DNA of 64,000 nt from Kordiimonas lipolytica (GTDB lineage Bacteria > Pseudomonadota > Alphaproteobacteria > Sphingomonadales > Kordiimonadaceae), in the NCBI RefSeq assembly GCF_001550065.1, contig NZ_LRUB01000002.1, positions 367,925-431,924 on the forward strand. Direction: 5' to 3'. Positions 37,588 through 47,527 of the stretch are shown here, piece after piece. Below the pieces are notes generated by a model. It was not told the DNA's origin. It did not search any database and saw nothing but the letters and a program-made list of their open reading frames with translations. Both the position numbers and the translations under genes were made by a program. How positions within the stretch are numbered: position 1 is the stretch's first letter; the number at the start of each line of letters is the position of its first letter.

Positions 37588-38508
37588 CTATTCTGCGGCC
37601 TTGGGTAGGTCAGTGCACTGCCGGCGGGCGTGGAGTTCTGTGAAGCGAGCAATTAGGTTTTCGCTAAACCACTGAAGTTTATCGTGAATTTCCCCAAACT
37701 CGGGCAGCGGCTCCAGTTTGTTTTCGTTCATATAGATGGCGCGGTTAATTTCAATCTGCAGCGCGTGCCGCCCCTGGTTGGGGTTGCCATAATACTGCGT
37801 GGTGAAGCCGCCGGAATAGGGAACATTCCGGCGCACGCGGAAGCCGGCGCGGATCAGAAGCTCCTCTGCGATGGATGTCATGTCACGGCTGCAAGCTGAC
37901 CCCCAGTTATCTCCCAGCACTATATCCGGGCCGTATCGCTTCCCATCCCTGTTTTCTGACGGCATGGAGTGGCAGTCGATCACGACCGCATAGCCAAACT
38001 GTTTCCGTCGGGTGCTTATCAGAGCGGCTAGCTTTTCATGATAGGGCTTATAGACTTGATCAATCCGGAAAAAGGCTTCTCGGGCTGGCAGCTGCTTCGT
38101 ATAGATGGGAACATTTTCCGCCACCAATCTTGGGATAATTCCCAGCCCGGCTTTCACCCTGTGGGTTTCCTGGACCATTGTTGGGTCAAGGGCAGGGGTG
38201 AACATGGTGGGGTCCAGTTCCATCTCGTCCCGGTTCAGGTCCAGGTAGGCGCGAGCGTGGGTTGCGACCAATAGTGTGGCACCAGATTCTGGGGCGCTCT
38301 TGAATAGGCGGTCCACAAAGGCATCTTCCGATAGCCGCAGTGTATGGTCTGAGAGGTGTGTGGCTGCCCGCATGGCTTTTGGATAGAAGCGTCCGCTGTG
38401 CGGCAGGGCAAAAACGAACGGCCCCGGTTTGGGGGCAGGCCGGCACAGGTAGGGGGCTGGCGCCTTCTCGATATTCCCGCTCGTATCGTCGCAGCTTTCT
38501 TGTGTCAT
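37588..38508 (-). CDS. N-formylglutamate amidohydrolase family protein
   Basis: A 306-residue zinc-peptidase-like FGase. FALPHSGRFYP and a later VIDCHSMPS give the conserved histidines, and LDLNRDEMELDP is typical. The family splits N-formylglutamate to glutamate and formate at the end of one histidine degradation route, but many members have other N-acyl substrates. No hut genes are near. The start has AGGG close by. It is a single gene reading away from the tRNA. Confidence 0.85.
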   Translation of the reverse strand: MTQESCDDTSGNIEKAPAPYLCRPAPKPGPFVFALPHSGRFYPKAMRAATHLSDHTLRLSEDAFVDRLFKSAPESGATLLVATHARAYLDLNRDEMELDPTMFTPALDPTMVQETHRVKAGLGIIPRLVAENVPIYTKQLPAREAFFRIDQVYKPYHEKLAALISTRRKQFGYAVVIDCHSMPSENRDGKRYGPDIVLGDNWGSACSRDMTSIAEELLIRAGFRVRRNVPYSGGFTTQYYGNPNQGRHALQIEINRAIYMNENKLEPLPEFGEIHDKLQWFSENLIARFTELHARRQCTDLPKAAE

Positions 38509-38660
38509 GGTTTTACCCTATCGCGATTTCGGGGCGAAGTCATCGCAGATCTTGCATGTGGACGGGCTATAAAATTTGGCTTGCGCGGGCGTGGGCAGCG
38601 GTGTAAACACTGGCCCGTTCCCACCCGCTTGCGGGTCGGGCCTCCACATATGAATGGGAC

Positions 38661-38736
38661 GGTCGGTTAGCTCAGTTGGTAGAGCGCATCGTTGACATCG
38701 ATGAGGTCGTTGGTTCGAACCCAATACCGACCACCA
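38661..38736 (+). tRNA. tRNA-Val (anticodon GAC)
   Basis: 76 bases fold as a standard tRNA: acceptor GGTCGGT/ACCGACC, D-arm with AGCTCAGTTGGTAGAGC, anticodon stem CATCG/CGATG around TTGACAT, T-arm GTTGG-TTCGAAC-CCAAT, discriminator A, then an encoded CCA. Anticodon GAC reads GUC/GUU valine codons. Confidence 0.97.
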
Positions 38737-38843
38737 TTTAAAATCAAGCACATGCAAAACATATAGACTTTCGGCGCGGTACTCAGTGTATCATTAGCGC
38801 ATCGCACGGAAGTGGCCTCAAGTGCCGAAGGGAGAAAAGTGTT

Positions 38844-39521
38844 ATGGACAGTGAAAACAAGCCATCCCTGCTGGCTCAAATTCGCCGCAACATGCTTGTG
38901 GGGCTGTTTACGCTGATCCCCATCTGGCTGACCTTGTTGCTGATTTCGGTAATCCTGGAATTTATCAATGATCTGGCGGCGCCGATTATTAAGTGGATGA
39001 CGGCGGGCGTCCGGCCAGATAATGCGCTTTATGAAATTATAAAGTCGCCCTTCTTCAATACGTCGCTTTCGGTGATTGTTCTGTTGCTTCTTTTTTATGT
39101 GGTCGGCTGGTTGGCGTCGCGTTATGTGGGGCAAAAGGTTCTCACGCTTTTCGAGCAGACGGTCGACCGCATCCCGGTGGCGAAATCCATTTACCGCACC
39201 ATCAAGCGGCTCGCGGATGCAGTGCAGACCAGCTCGAACGATGTGGAGCGGGTTGTGTTGATTGAATTTCCGTCGCGCGACATGAAGACTGTCGGGCTTG
39301 TAACCCGTACGTTCAAGGACACAACAACCGGGCGGGAATTGGCGGCCGTTTATGTGCCGACAACGCCCAATCCCACGTCAGGGTATCTTGAGATTGTGCC
39401 GGTGGAATATGTCACGCCTACCAACTGGAAGATGGATGAAGCCATGTCCTTCATTATTTCCGGTGGTGCGGATGTGCCGAAAACCTTTAACTATGACAAA
39501 GCAGCCCCGCGCCAGGAATAG
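38844..39521 (+). CDS. DUF502 family inner-membrane protein
   Basis: A 225-residue protein with two membrane helices (about 17-42 and 71-93) separated by a short loop, then a soluble domain with the DUF502 signatures VDRIPVAKSIYRTIKR and LVTRTFKD. The function is unknown; plant homologues are COV proteins. The start follows GGAG. It is a single gene between the tRNA and convergent proB. Confidence 0.88.
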   Translation: MDSENKPSLLAQIRRNMLVGLFTLIPIWLTLLLISVILEFINDLAAPIIKWMTAGVRPDNALYEIIKSPFFNTSLSVIVLLLLFYVVGWLASRYVGQKVLTLFEQTVDRIPVAKSIYRTIKRLADAVQTSSNDVERVVLIEFPSRDMKTVGLVTRTFKDTTTGRELAAVYVPTTPNPTSGYLEIVPVEYVTPTNWKMDEAMSFIISGGADVPKTFNYDKAAPRQE

Positions 39522-39565
39522 CGCGAGGCTGGTGAATGGTTTATTGGGTGTCCATGCCTGCCTGG

Positions 39566-40723
39566 CTAGGACGCCACTTGTTGCAGGTCTTCTGTTGGCA
39601 CATCCCAAGACAGGTGATTGTCGTTGAGGATCACCAGATTTTTCGTGGTTATCACATCCGGTACGGCGGAATAGCCCAGAAGCTCCCCTGTTGTGGCTTC
39701 CGGGTGCCGCGCCAGCAAAAGCACTTCGTCTGAGCTGAAGTTCGTCAAGCCGCGGGCAATTTCCTGCCCCTTTTCATCATAGATATGCAGGATGTCACCC
39801 TTCTGGAATGTATCCGCCACGGAAACGATATCCGTGTGTTTGACTGCTTGCGGGCTTGAAACCAATTCATCGGCGGCGCTCTGTTTCAGGATCAGGCTGC
39901 CGGCTACCTGCAGCCTGTTGGTCAGCCATACTTTCCAGGCGGAAGCCGGTGTGCCGATTGCGGTGCAAGTTGTGTGGCGGCGCTCACCCTCAAGAACGGA
40001 TAGAAGTGGGCGTTCAATCACGCCTTCAGCGATGATCGTGCTGCAACCGGCATGCTGTGCCATGTTGGCTGCCTGCAGTTTGGTGTACATGCCGCCGCTG
40101 CCCAGCGCGTTGGTGCCGGTGGTTGCCTCCAGATAGGTGCTGACATCCTCCAGCTTTTCGATGAACTGGGCGCCAGGCTCTGATGGGGGGCGGTCATAAA
40201 GTCCGTCGATGCTGGTCAGCAGGACAAGATGATCGGCCTGAATCATCTGGGCCACTTTGGCGGCCAGACGGTCATTGTCGCCCACGCGCAGTTCTTCGGT
40301 TGTTACCGTGTCATTTTCGTTCACGATTGGCATGATGCCATTCTCGAACAGGCGCTCTAACGTGTTCTTAATATTGATGAACCGGCGGCGGCCTTCCATG
40401 TCGCCCAAGGTGACCAGGATTTGCGCTATATCGAAACCGAATTCGTGGGCGACCTGCTTGTAGGCGTTCAGGAGAAGCGGCTGGCCGTAAGCGGCGGCGG
40501 CCTGCTTGTCCAGAATGCCTGCTTCCTCCGGTGTCTTGCCGATCGCGTTCAGTCCGAGGGCGACTGCGCCTGAGGACATAAGCACCACCTCGTAGCCTTG
40601 TTCCTTGAGGCGCGCAATGTCGCCCATCAGACCGTGCATGAAGGCATACCGCAGCGTCAATTGCTGGCTGTGGGCCAACAGGCTTGAGCCGATTTTGACG
40701 ACGATACGCTTGGACATAGACAC
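39566..40723 (-). CDS. proB: Glutamate 5-kinase ProB
   Basis: A 385-residue enzyme phosphorylating glutamate in the first step of proline synthesis. The N-terminal kinase domain (about 5-260) begins RIVVKIGSSLL and has VNENDTVTTEEL and DNDRLAAKVA; a PUA domain lies at about 290-370. Proline inhibits this family. The upstream frame is open to 40819, but GTG 40723 is best placed after AAGGAG (eight bases); ATG 40717 is next. It is divergent from proC-proA, so the pathway reads out from a shared 315-base region. Confidence 0.94.
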   Translation of the reverse strand: MSMSKRIVVKIGSSLLAHSQQLTLRYAFMHGLMGDIARLKEQGYEVVLMSSGAVALGLNAIGKTPEEAGILDKQAAAAYGQPLLLNAYKQVAHEFGFDIAQILVTLGDMEGRRRFINIKNTLERLFENGIMPIVNENDTVTTEELRVGDNDRLAAKVAQMIQADHLVLLTSIDGLYDRPPSEPGAQFIEKLEDVSTYLEATTGTNALGSGGMYTKLQAANMAQHAGCSTIIAEGVIERPLLSVLEGERRHTTCTAIGTPASAWKVWLTNRLQVAGSLILKQSAADELVSSPQAVKHTDIVSVADTFQKGDILHIYDEKGQEIARGLTNFSSDEVLLLARHPEATTGELLGYSAVPDVITTKNLVILNDNHLSWDVPTEDLQQVAS

Positions 40724-41038
40724 TACAGAATCTCCTTTTTCATGGCCAAAACTCGGCCCCTCATATAGGGGGCATTGTTTAAATATGCCAGAAATATTTT
40801 GAATTAAAATTAATTTCAAACGAAATGGTTGGTGAAAATATTCATATTATCTCATAAAAAACATTAGCTTATGGCTAAAATATGCGTCAGTGTCCCTGAC
40901 CTTCTAGAAATTTAGACTTGAAAATATCATTCGAATTCTAATATTTAGCTCCAGCCGAGCAGCCACGCTTTTGTCGGGGCAATGCGCTTGGCCAAATGAA
41001 ATCAAATGCCGGACGGCGTGAAGAAATGGAGTGAAAGA
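40724..41038. other. Divergent regulatory region between proB and proC
   Basis: 315 bases, very AT-rich for this genome, with repeated ATATTT tracts. It must carry the promoters of both proline operons. No operator palindrome or RNA element was clear. Confidence 0.5.
40918..40944 (+). promoter_or_regulatory. Candidate promoter of proC-proA
   Basis: TTGAAA (40918-40923), a 15-base spacer and TAATAT (40939-40944). The spacer is short, so this is tentative. Confidence 0.3.
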
Positions 41039-41818
41039 ATGGATATTCTGATGGTCGGTTGTGGCCGTATGGGCGGGGCAATGCTGGGATGCTGGAGCAC
41101 TCGCGAGGATATTCATTTTACTGTTGTGGACCCGGCTAAGCCGGATGTGCCTGCGGGCGTTCGTGTGCTGAGCGAGGCTTCCGCGCTGGGTTCAGACCAG
41201 TTCGATATCATTATTATCGCGGTCAAGCCGCAGATGATCGAAGCTGTCATGCCGGATTATACCGCTCGCCTCAAGGATGGTGGCTGCATGGTTTCCATTG
41301 CGGCGGGGTTCAGCATGGATAGCCTGAGGCGTGTGCTTGGCGATGCTCCTGTGATCCGCGTCATGCCCAACCTGCCAGCGTTGATTGGCAAAGGCGCCAC
41401 TGGAATCTATGCCACCAACGATTGCCCGACCGCCCTTAAGGAAACGGTGGGGGATCTGATGGGGCGTATCGGCAAGGCAGTCTGGGTTCGGTCCGAAGAC
41501 GAGCTTGATCGCCTGACAGCCGTTTCCGGCAGCGGGCCAGGTTATGTATTCCAATTTATCGAAAGCTTTATCGAAGGTGCCAGAGAGCTCGGCTTTGCTG
41601 AAAAGGACGCCCGCACGCTGGTTATCCAAACCATGGTTGGTGCGACTGAGATGGCCGCCAGCACAGATGCACCGATCAGCGAGCTGCGTACTTCAGTTAC
41701 CAGCAAAGGCGGCACCACGCAGGCTGGCCTGGCACAGTTGCGGCAGGATCATATGCTGGACCTGTTGATGAAAAGCACGACCAAAGCCGCTTACGAGCGT
41801 GCCCTTGAGCTTAAGTAA
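41039..41818 (+). CDS. proC: Pyrroline-5-carboxylate reductase ProC
   Basis: A 259-residue reductase making proline from pyrroline-5-carboxylate with NAD(P)H. The N-terminal Rossmann motif is [11 protein letters not shown] and the C-terminal signature [20 protein letters not shown] 41039 has a well-spaced GGAG; the start 33 bases upstream does not. It is followed by proA after 47 bases, so the last step and the middle step of the pathway share a transcript. Confidence 0.95.
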   Translation: MDILMVGCGRMGGAMLGCWSTREDIHFTVVDPAKPDVPAGVRVLSEASALGSDQFDIIIIAVKPQMIEAVMPDYTARLKDGGCMVSIAAGFSMDSLRRVLGDAPVIRVMPNLPALIGKGATGIYATNDCPTALKETVGDLMGRIGKAVWVRSEDELDRLTAVSGSGPGYVFQFIESFIEGARELGFAEKDARTLVIQTMVGATEMAASTDAPISELRTSVTSKGGTTQAGLAQLRQDHMLDLLMKSTTKAAYERALELK

Positions 41819-41865
41819 GCCCCTGGCCGCACCTCATTTTTCCAATAACACAAACGGAGCCATTC

Positions 41866-43131
41866 ATGACCTCCCTGTCCAACGAAATCAGAGAATATGT
41901 CCATTTGCTTGCCAAGCGCGCGAGTATCGCTTCCAGAAAGCTGGCAACGGCAACGACTGAGCAAAAGAACGCTGCCCTGTTGGCTGCAGCACGGGCTTTG
42001 CGCGCAGACAAGAAACTGATTGTGGCAGCGAATGAGCGGGACGTTTCCAGCGCGCGCGAAGAGGGCCGCAACGATGCCTTTATCGACCGCCTGATACTGA
42101 ACGATGATCGGGTGGAGGCGATGGCAGATGCGCTTGAGGCGATTGTCGAATTGCCGGACCCTGTTGGGCGTCAATTGGCGATGTTCGACCGCCCGAACGG
42201 CTTAAAGGTTGAACGTGTAGCCGTGCCGATTGGTGTCATTGGTATGGTCTACGAGAGCCGCCCGAACGTGGGGGCGGACGCCGGTGCCTTGTGCCTCAAG
42301 TCAGGGAACGCAGTTATTTTGCGCGGCGGATCCGAAAGCTATCATTCTACAAGCGCCATTGTTGCTTGTATGAAGCAGGGCCTTAAGGAAGCCGGGCTGC
42401 CGGAAGATACAATCCAGTTTGTTGACACGCGTGATCGGGCCGCTGTAACGCATCTTCTTAAGTGCGCGGAATATGTCGACCTTGTAATCCCACGCGGCGG
42501 CAAGGGCCTGGTGAAACTGGTGACGGAACAGGCTGAAGTACCAACACTTCAGCACCTGGACGGGAATTGTCACACATATATCCATGCGGCAGCTGACATT
42601 GATAAGGCAGTGGCAATTGTGAAGAATGCCAAGCTGCGCCGTACAGGTATTTGCGGCGCCACGGAGAGCCTTGTAATCGACCGCGAGATCGCGCCAGATG
42701 TTCTGCCGCGCCTTCTTGATGCCATGCCAGACTGCGAATTCCGTGGTGACGGGCTCGCCATGACAATCGATGACCGGATCAAAGAGGCTGCTGAAGACGA
42801 CTTCAGTACCGAATATCTGGATGCTGTCCTGTCAGTGAAGCTGGTGAACGGCGTGTCGAACGCTGTTTCATTCGTGGACCAGCATTCGTCCAAGCACACG
42901 GACGCAATCATTACTGAAGATCAGGAAGCCGCAGACCTATTCATGGATATGACCGATAGCGCCGTGGTGATGCATAATGCGTCAACCCAGTTTTCTGATG
43001 GCGGTGAATTCGGCATGGGGGCCGAAATCGGCATTGCCACCGGCAAGATGCATGCGCGTGGGCCGGTGGGGCTCGAGCAGCTGACAACCTTCAAATACAA
43101 GGTGCACGGTAGCGGCCAGACAAGGCCCTGA
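41866..43131 (+). CDS. proA: Gamma-glutamyl phosphate reductase ProA
   Basis: A 421-residue member of the aldehyde dehydrogenase superfamily that reduces gamma-glutamyl phosphate to the semialdehyde. It has [15 protein letters not shown] (about 126-140), the catalytic Cys263 in [12 protein letters not shown], and [20 protein letters not shown] near the C-terminus. CGGAG precedes the ATG. It is the second gene of the proC-proA operon; with proB opposite, all three proline enzymes are here. Confidence 0.96.
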   Translation: MTSLSNEIREYVHLLAKRASIASRKLATATTEQKNAALLAAARALRADKKLIVAANERDVSSAREEGRNDAFIDRLILNDDRVEAMADALEAIVELPDPVGRQLAMFDRPNGLKVERVAVPIGVIGMVYESRPNVGADAGALCLKSGNAVILRGGSESYHSTSAIVACMKQGLKEAGLPEDTIQFVDTRDRAAVTHLLKCAEYVDLVIPRGGKGLVKLVTEQAEVPTLQHLDGNCHTYIHAAADIDKAVAIVKNAKLRRTGICGATESLVIDREIAPDVLPRLLDAMPDCEFRGDGLAMTIDDRIKEAAEDDFSTEYLDAVLSVKLVNGVSNAVSFVDQHSSKHTDAIITEDQEAADLFMDMTDSAVVMHNASTQFSDGGEFGMGAEIGIATGKMHARGPVGLEQLTTFKYKVHGSGQTRP

Positions 43132-43156
43132 GGTGTAACAGCGAAACCATGATGGG

Positions 43157-43184
43157 CGCCCGGCACCTGTGTGACCGGGCGTTT
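43157..43184 (+). terminator. Possible weak terminator after proA
   Basis: CGCCCGG pairs with CCGGGCG (11-base loop) followed by TTT only. It may reduce readthrough into putP. Confidence 0.4.
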
Positions 43185-43223
43185 GCTTAACAGATATATC
43201 AAGAACCGAAGGGGTAGGAGACA

Positions 43224-44723
43224 ATGCAGATAGAAGTGATGATTTCACTGGCGGCCTATTTCATTTTGATGATGGGTATTGGGCTCTATGCCTACAAGAA
43301 ATCCACCGATGACGTATCCGGTTACATGTTGGGTGGCCGGCAACTTAGCCCGGCTGTGGCATCCCTTTCTGCCGGCGCATCAGATATGAGCGGATGGATG
43401 CTGATGGGCTTGCCGGGGGCAGTCTATGTCTCTGGGCTATCGAGCGCCTGGATCGCGGTTGGCCTGATGGCCGGGGCATTCCTGAACTATCTGTATGTGG
43501 CACCGCGCCTGCGGGTCTATACCGAGATCGCGGATGACGCGATTACCATTCCAGACTATTTTGAAAAGCGATTCCATGACAGCTCGCACATGCTGCGTGT
43601 CCTGTCCTCTGTGGTCATCATTATTTTCTTCACGCTTTATACATCTGCGGGTGTGGTTTCCGGTGGCAAGCTTTTTGAGGCTTCCTTCGGCATGTCTTAT
43701 GAAGTAGGCCTGTTCGCGACTGCAGGCGTGGTTGTTGCTTACACACTGTTCGGCGGCTTCCTTGCGGTAAGCATGACTGACTTCGTCCAGGGCTGCATTA
43801 TGTTTGTCGCCCTTATTCTGGTGCCTGTTGTCGCTTTCTTCGACATGGGTGGCGGGAAGGCCATCTCCAATACAATTGGTGAGATCGACCCGGGGCTCAT
43901 GAATATGTTTGGCGGGCTGACGATCGCGGGTGTTGTCTCCAGCCTTGCCTGGGGGCTTGGGTATTTCGGTCAGCCGCATATCATTGTGCGCTTCATGGCG
44001 ATCAGGACGCTTCGCGACGTGGCAACTGCACGCAATATCGGCATGAGCTGGATGCTCATCACCGTTATTGGTGCGGTGGCTACGGGTAGCGTAGGGCTTG
44101 CATATATCGTGAAAAACGGCCTCAGCCTCGAAGACCCGGAAACGGTTTTCATCGTGTTGTCTGAGCTTCTGTTCCACCCCTATATTGCGGGCTTCCTGCT
44201 GGCGGCAATCCTGGCTGCGATCATGAGTACCATCTCGAGCCAGTTGCTGGTGTCCTCCAGTTCATTGACGGAAGATTTTTACAAGACCTTCCTCAGGAAA
44301 GAGGCGTCGCAGAAGGAATTGGTGTTGGTCGGGCGCCTGTCCGTTCTTGCCGTGTCGCTGGTAGCCATCGGGCTGGCATATGACCGATCCAGTACGATTC
44401 TGTCGCTGGTTTCCAACGCCTGGGCTGGCTTTGGCGCAGCCTTTGGACCACTGATCCTCCTGAGCCTGCACTGGCGTCACATGACGCGCGATGGTGCGAT
44501 GGCAGGTATGATTGCCGGTGCGGCGACCGTACTGTTCTGGATCTATGCGCCTATCACCATTGGTGGCAAATCGCTTTCTGACAATCTCTATGAGATGCTG
44601 CCAGGATTTGCGGTCAGCATGCTGGTGTCGATTGTTGTCAGCAAGATGACGGAAGGCCGCGGCGAGGCCGAACGGTCAAAAGCACTGTTCGCGGAAATGG
44701 AAACTGAACTGGCAAAGGGCTAG
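43224..44723 (+). CDS. putP: Sodium/proline symporter PutP
   Basis: A 499-residue member of the sodium:solute symporter (SSS) family with about 13 membrane helices. MLGGRQLSPAVASLSAGASDMSGW and LAWGLGYFGQPHIIVRFMAIR match PutP. It imports proline with sodium. The start follows TAGGAG. It lies 92 bases after proA in the same direction, which supports proline as the substrate. It converges with the Csu pilus operon with only three bases between stops. Confidence 0.93.
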   Translation: MQIEVMISLAAYFILMMGIGLYAYKKSTDDVSGYMLGGRQLSPAVASLSAGASDMSGWMLMGLPGAVYVSGLSSAWIAVGLMAGAFLNYLYVAPRLRVYTEIADDAITIPDYFEKRFHDSSHMLRVLSSVVIIIFFTLYTSAGVVSGGKLFEASFGMSYEVGLFATAGVVVAYTLFGGFLAVSMTDFVQGCIMFVALILVPVVAFFDMGGGKAISNTIGEIDPGLMNMFGGLTIAGVVSSLAWGLGYFGQPHIIVRFMAIRTLRDVATARNIGMSWMLITVIGAVATGSVGLAYIVKNGLSLEDPETVFIVLSELLFHPYIAGFLLAAILAAIMSTISSQLLVSSSSLTEDFYKTFLRKEASQKELVLVGRLSVLAVSLVAIGLAYDRSSTILSLVSNAWAGFGAAFGPLILLSLHWRHMTRDGAMAGMIAGAATVLFWIYAPITIGGKSLSDNLYEMLPGFAVSMLVSIVVSKMTEGRGEAERSKALFAEMETELAKG

Positions 44724-44726
44724 GGG

Positions 44727-45215
44727 CTACCATTCGACCGTAACAATGATGGCATCGGAATAGAGGCCGGGGGCTGCGTTCTGTCCCCCGGCGATCCGGC
44801 CATAGACCGTGTAATTCCGGATTTCGCAGCACAAGAGCGACAGGGTATAACCGTCCGATACGACGGAAGTCCCGCCAGCGCCATCGGCCCAGATGGCTGT
44901 ATGGGTGACATCCGTATAAAGATTGTAGAGCAAAGTATTACGACCGGAAGCCATTTTCCTGTCTGTCTTCTTGCCGTTTTCGCCCATGCTCAGCGATACC
45001 AGATAGGAAATGCTGTCCCCAATCGTGTCCGAGCCGCAGCTGACCTCGACATTGCCTGTGCTGTCGACAGCTTGTTGGGTCAGGGCATTATAGGTCCCGA
45101 AGCTTACGGCAGTGGCATTGACGGTGCAATAGCAGCCGGTGCCGCTACAGCTTGCTGCCGCCTGCCAGGACAGCAGGAAGATTGAAGCAAGCATGTAAAG
45201 GGCGGCGCGGGTCAT
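44727..45215 (-). CDS. Spore coat U-domain (SCPU) pilus subunit, probable Csu tip adhesin
   Basis: A 162-residue exported SCPU-domain protein: signal peptide, then CSGTGCYCTVNATAVSFGTYNAL and a C-terminal beta strand (DAIIVTVEW) suited to donor-strand exchange. Six or more cysteines, including a CC pair, suggest extra disulfides. It is the last gene of the chaperone-usher operon, where CsuE-type tip adhesins usually lie, but it has one SCPU domain and not two. It overlaps the usher stop by four bases. Confidence 0.75.
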   Translation of the reverse strand: MTRAALYMLASIFLLSWQAAASCSGTGCYCTVNATAVSFGTYNALTQQAVDSTGNVEVSCGSDTIGDSISYLVSLSMGENGKKTDRKMASGRNTLLYNLYTDVTHTAIWADGAGGTSVVSDGYTLSLLCCEIRNYTVYGRIAGGQNAAPGLYSDAIIVTVEW

Positions 45216-47527
45216 CGTTGTATCCTCTTACAAACAACAGGGCGCGATACTGTTTGGCCTATCGAAGCAGAGATTGCTTGAATGTCTATTGTACAGCTTC
45301 CTGACGGCATATGGACAAAAAACCGGCGCGCTTTCTGCAGGCCCGAGACATAAGCCATCCCCCGAAAGCCGATTGGGATATCTTCGCCATCGTCTGCGGC
45401 ATGCATCCTTGAACCCGGAGGAAGATCGTTGCCGTCCTCATCAACAATGTGAAACAGCGCTGCTGTCACTGCCTGCACAGGGAAGTCGGCAGATACGCCG
45501 CTGCGTCTTTTGGGAACCACGCGAAGCGAGGTCTTGCCGATATCTGCCGAAAGCGGCAGGTCCAACGGATCGATGGAAAGCCTGTTTTCCTCATAAGCGC
45601 GCAGGCCCGTGACCAGTGCATGGCCTGACTTGTTCGTTTTGGTGACAACGCGGTTGTCCTGCATGACGTCCACACCTGCAAAATTGCCTACGCTTACGAG
45701 GGCGAAGCTGTCGCGGACGGGCCGCGAAAGATAAGCATCGCCCTTGAGGATAACCAACCCACCCTTGAGGCCCAGGCGCGCCGCATCACGGCCATACCAG
45801 TGGCTGACATCAAGTGAGGCAATAGCTTTTGGGCTATCATAGGTGACGCCGGCCCTGCCGCTTTGGGTGTCGTCCTGCCGAATTTCCGCGCGGTAGCCCA
45901 GCCCACCCTCATATGGGGCGTTTTGATTGATCCGTGTGGTACCCGCCCAGTCACGGCCTGTTTTTTCCATCGTCACATTGCCAGCCGTGCGCGCCCCCAG
46001 CCGGGTTGTGAAGCTGATAAAAAGGCTGGTCTCCCGGAATGCACCGACACGGCGCGAGAAGTTAACGCCCAGCCCGCCCAGCTTGCCGAGTTGCACCGAA
46101 TAGGTGGCGCCGATGACTTCAAAGTCGTCTCTGTCGCGTTCGTCAACCCGGGTGTAATTGACGGAAATAGACCCTTTGGATTGCATCTCGAACCCGATGT
46201 TGGCGCTGCTGCGGCTGCGTGCGGGGCGGAAGTCTTTACTCTCGCCCAGGCGCGTGAAGTCGGCGGTTGTCATTTCATGGGACGCGAATATGCCGAACGT
46301 CTGTGATGACCAGCTGGCGTCAAGTTGCAGTAGCCCGCCGACATTTCCGCCGCGAAAGCTGACGGCTGTCGATGTGGAAAGTTGGCCGCCAAAGGGCAGC
46401 TTCCAGTCGATGAAGGGGCCAAGGCTTGCTTGTTGGGTTGATCCTTCAAGGTGCATGCCGGCGGTGAAGCTCTGGCTCAACCCTTTGCGGAAACTGCCGG
46501 CTATGAATGGTTCCTCATAGTCGTTGCTGGTTGTCCCATAATTTTTCCGCAGCATGCCAAGGGACGCCGAGTAGGAGGCAAGGCCCGGTGTTAGCAGGTC
46601 GCGGTTGGCATAGAAGGGTTGCATCAAGACGGTTTCCCTGCCCAGCAGGTCTCGCACCACGACGCGCATGTTGCCTGCGCCCGTGATGATGGGCAGATGC
46701 TGGATGGTGAAAGGCCCAGGGTCTATGGGAAGGCTCGACCGTTTGACGTCATTAACGAAGATATCCGCAGTTGACGGCAGTGAGGCAGTGCCCGAGACGG
46801 TTGGTGTCGGGAAAGTAATGAAGCCGGGCTGCAGGTTGAAGTCTGTGCCGAAGCGGATGCCTGCAAATCTGACGGGTCGCCCCCAGCCACTGGCCCTTGT
46901 CACGCTGTCTCCCAGGTCCAGGCGAAGGCGCTTGTCCGGGAAGTCGATTGTCCATGTTGTTTCAAGCCGGGTCAGGCTGGCGTTCCCTGTCAGGTCTCTT
47001 CCCACGAAGGTCGCGTTGCCGGTGCCGCGTTCGGAAAACACAGATAGTTCAGCCAGGCCCCCGCCAAAATCGCTGCCGTCCCCGATTTCCAGGGACAGGT
47101 CGTAGTTGAGGAACATGCCCAGTGGTGTTGGGTCCGGGGGAACATGCCGCCAACGCTCGCCCACCTGATGATGAGGAAAGCAGCTTGCTGCACAGCTGAT
47201 GTCCAAATGCTGGCGGTGCGTATCAAATTCATAAGACAGGCCGGGAATAGCCAGCAGGGGCAGCAGTGAAAAGGTACGGTATGACCGGGGTGTTATAATT
47301 GGTGGGACCAGCCCAAGCGAGTCGAGGGCCCGAATGTCCAGATAGAAGTCATCTGGCGTTTCAAGCGCCGCATATATGCCAGGCTGGCTGATGCCGTTCA
47401 CGGCGACTGTGGTAAAATAGAGTGATTGACGCGGCTCTTCAGCGTCTTGTGCCAATCCGGTGTCGGCAATCCCGAAGATCAGGATTGCCAGTCGGAACAG
47501 GGACATCAGCTGAAGGCGCGATGTCAT
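45212..47527 (-). CDS. Outer-membrane fimbrial usher, CsuD-like
   Basis: A 771-residue FimD/PapC-type usher with a signal peptide (ends GLAQ). The N-terminal domain (LYFTTVAVNGISQPGIYAAL) is followed by a long 24-strand barrel with a plug, then C-terminal domains. It is shorter than classical FimD (about 830-870), as expected for archaic Csu ushers. It threads pilus subunits through the outer membrane. It overlaps both neighbours by four bases, so chaperone, usher and tip are translationally coupled. Confidence 0.9.
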   Translation of the reverse strand: MTSRLQLMSLFRLAILIFGIADTGLAQDAEEPRQSLYFTTVAVNGISQPGIYAALETPDDFYLDIRALDSLGLVPPIITPRSYRTFSLLPLLAIPGLSYEFDTHRQHLDISCAASCFPHHQVGERWRHVPPDPTPLGMFLNYDLSLEIGDGSDFGGGLAELSVFSERGTGNATFVGRDLTGNASLTRLETTWTIDFPDKRLRLDLGDSVTRASGWGRPVRFAGIRFGTDFNLQPGFITFPTPTVSGTASLPSTADIFVNDVKRSSLPIDPGPFTIQHLPIITGAGNMRVVVRDLLGRETVLMQPFYANRDLLTPGLASYSASLGMLRKNYGTTSNDYEEPFIAGSFRKGLSQSFTAGMHLEGSTQQASLGPFIDWKLPFGGQLSTSTAVSFRGGNVGGLLQLDASWSSQTFGIFASHEMTTADFTRLGESKDFRPARSRSSANIGFEMQSKGSISVNYTRVDERDRDDFEVIGATYSVQLGKLGGLGVNFSRRVGAFRETSLFISFTTRLGARTAGNVTMEKTGRDWAGTTRINQNAPYEGGLGYRAEIRQDDTQSGRAGVTYDSPKAIASLDVSHWYGRDAARLGLKGGLVILKGDAYLSRPVRDSFALVSVGNFAGVDVMQDNRVVTKTNKSGHALVTGLRAYEENRLSIDPLDLPLSADIGKTSLRVVPKRRSGVSADFPVQAVTAALFHIVDEDGNDLPPGSRMHAADDGEDIPIGFRGMAYVSGLQKARRFFVHMPSGSCTIDIQAISASIGQTVSRPVVCKRIQR

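Noticed and set aside
38661..38736. tRNA-Val as a possible integration site
   Set aside because: No integrase, repeated tRNA 3' end or foreign-looking block lies on either side.
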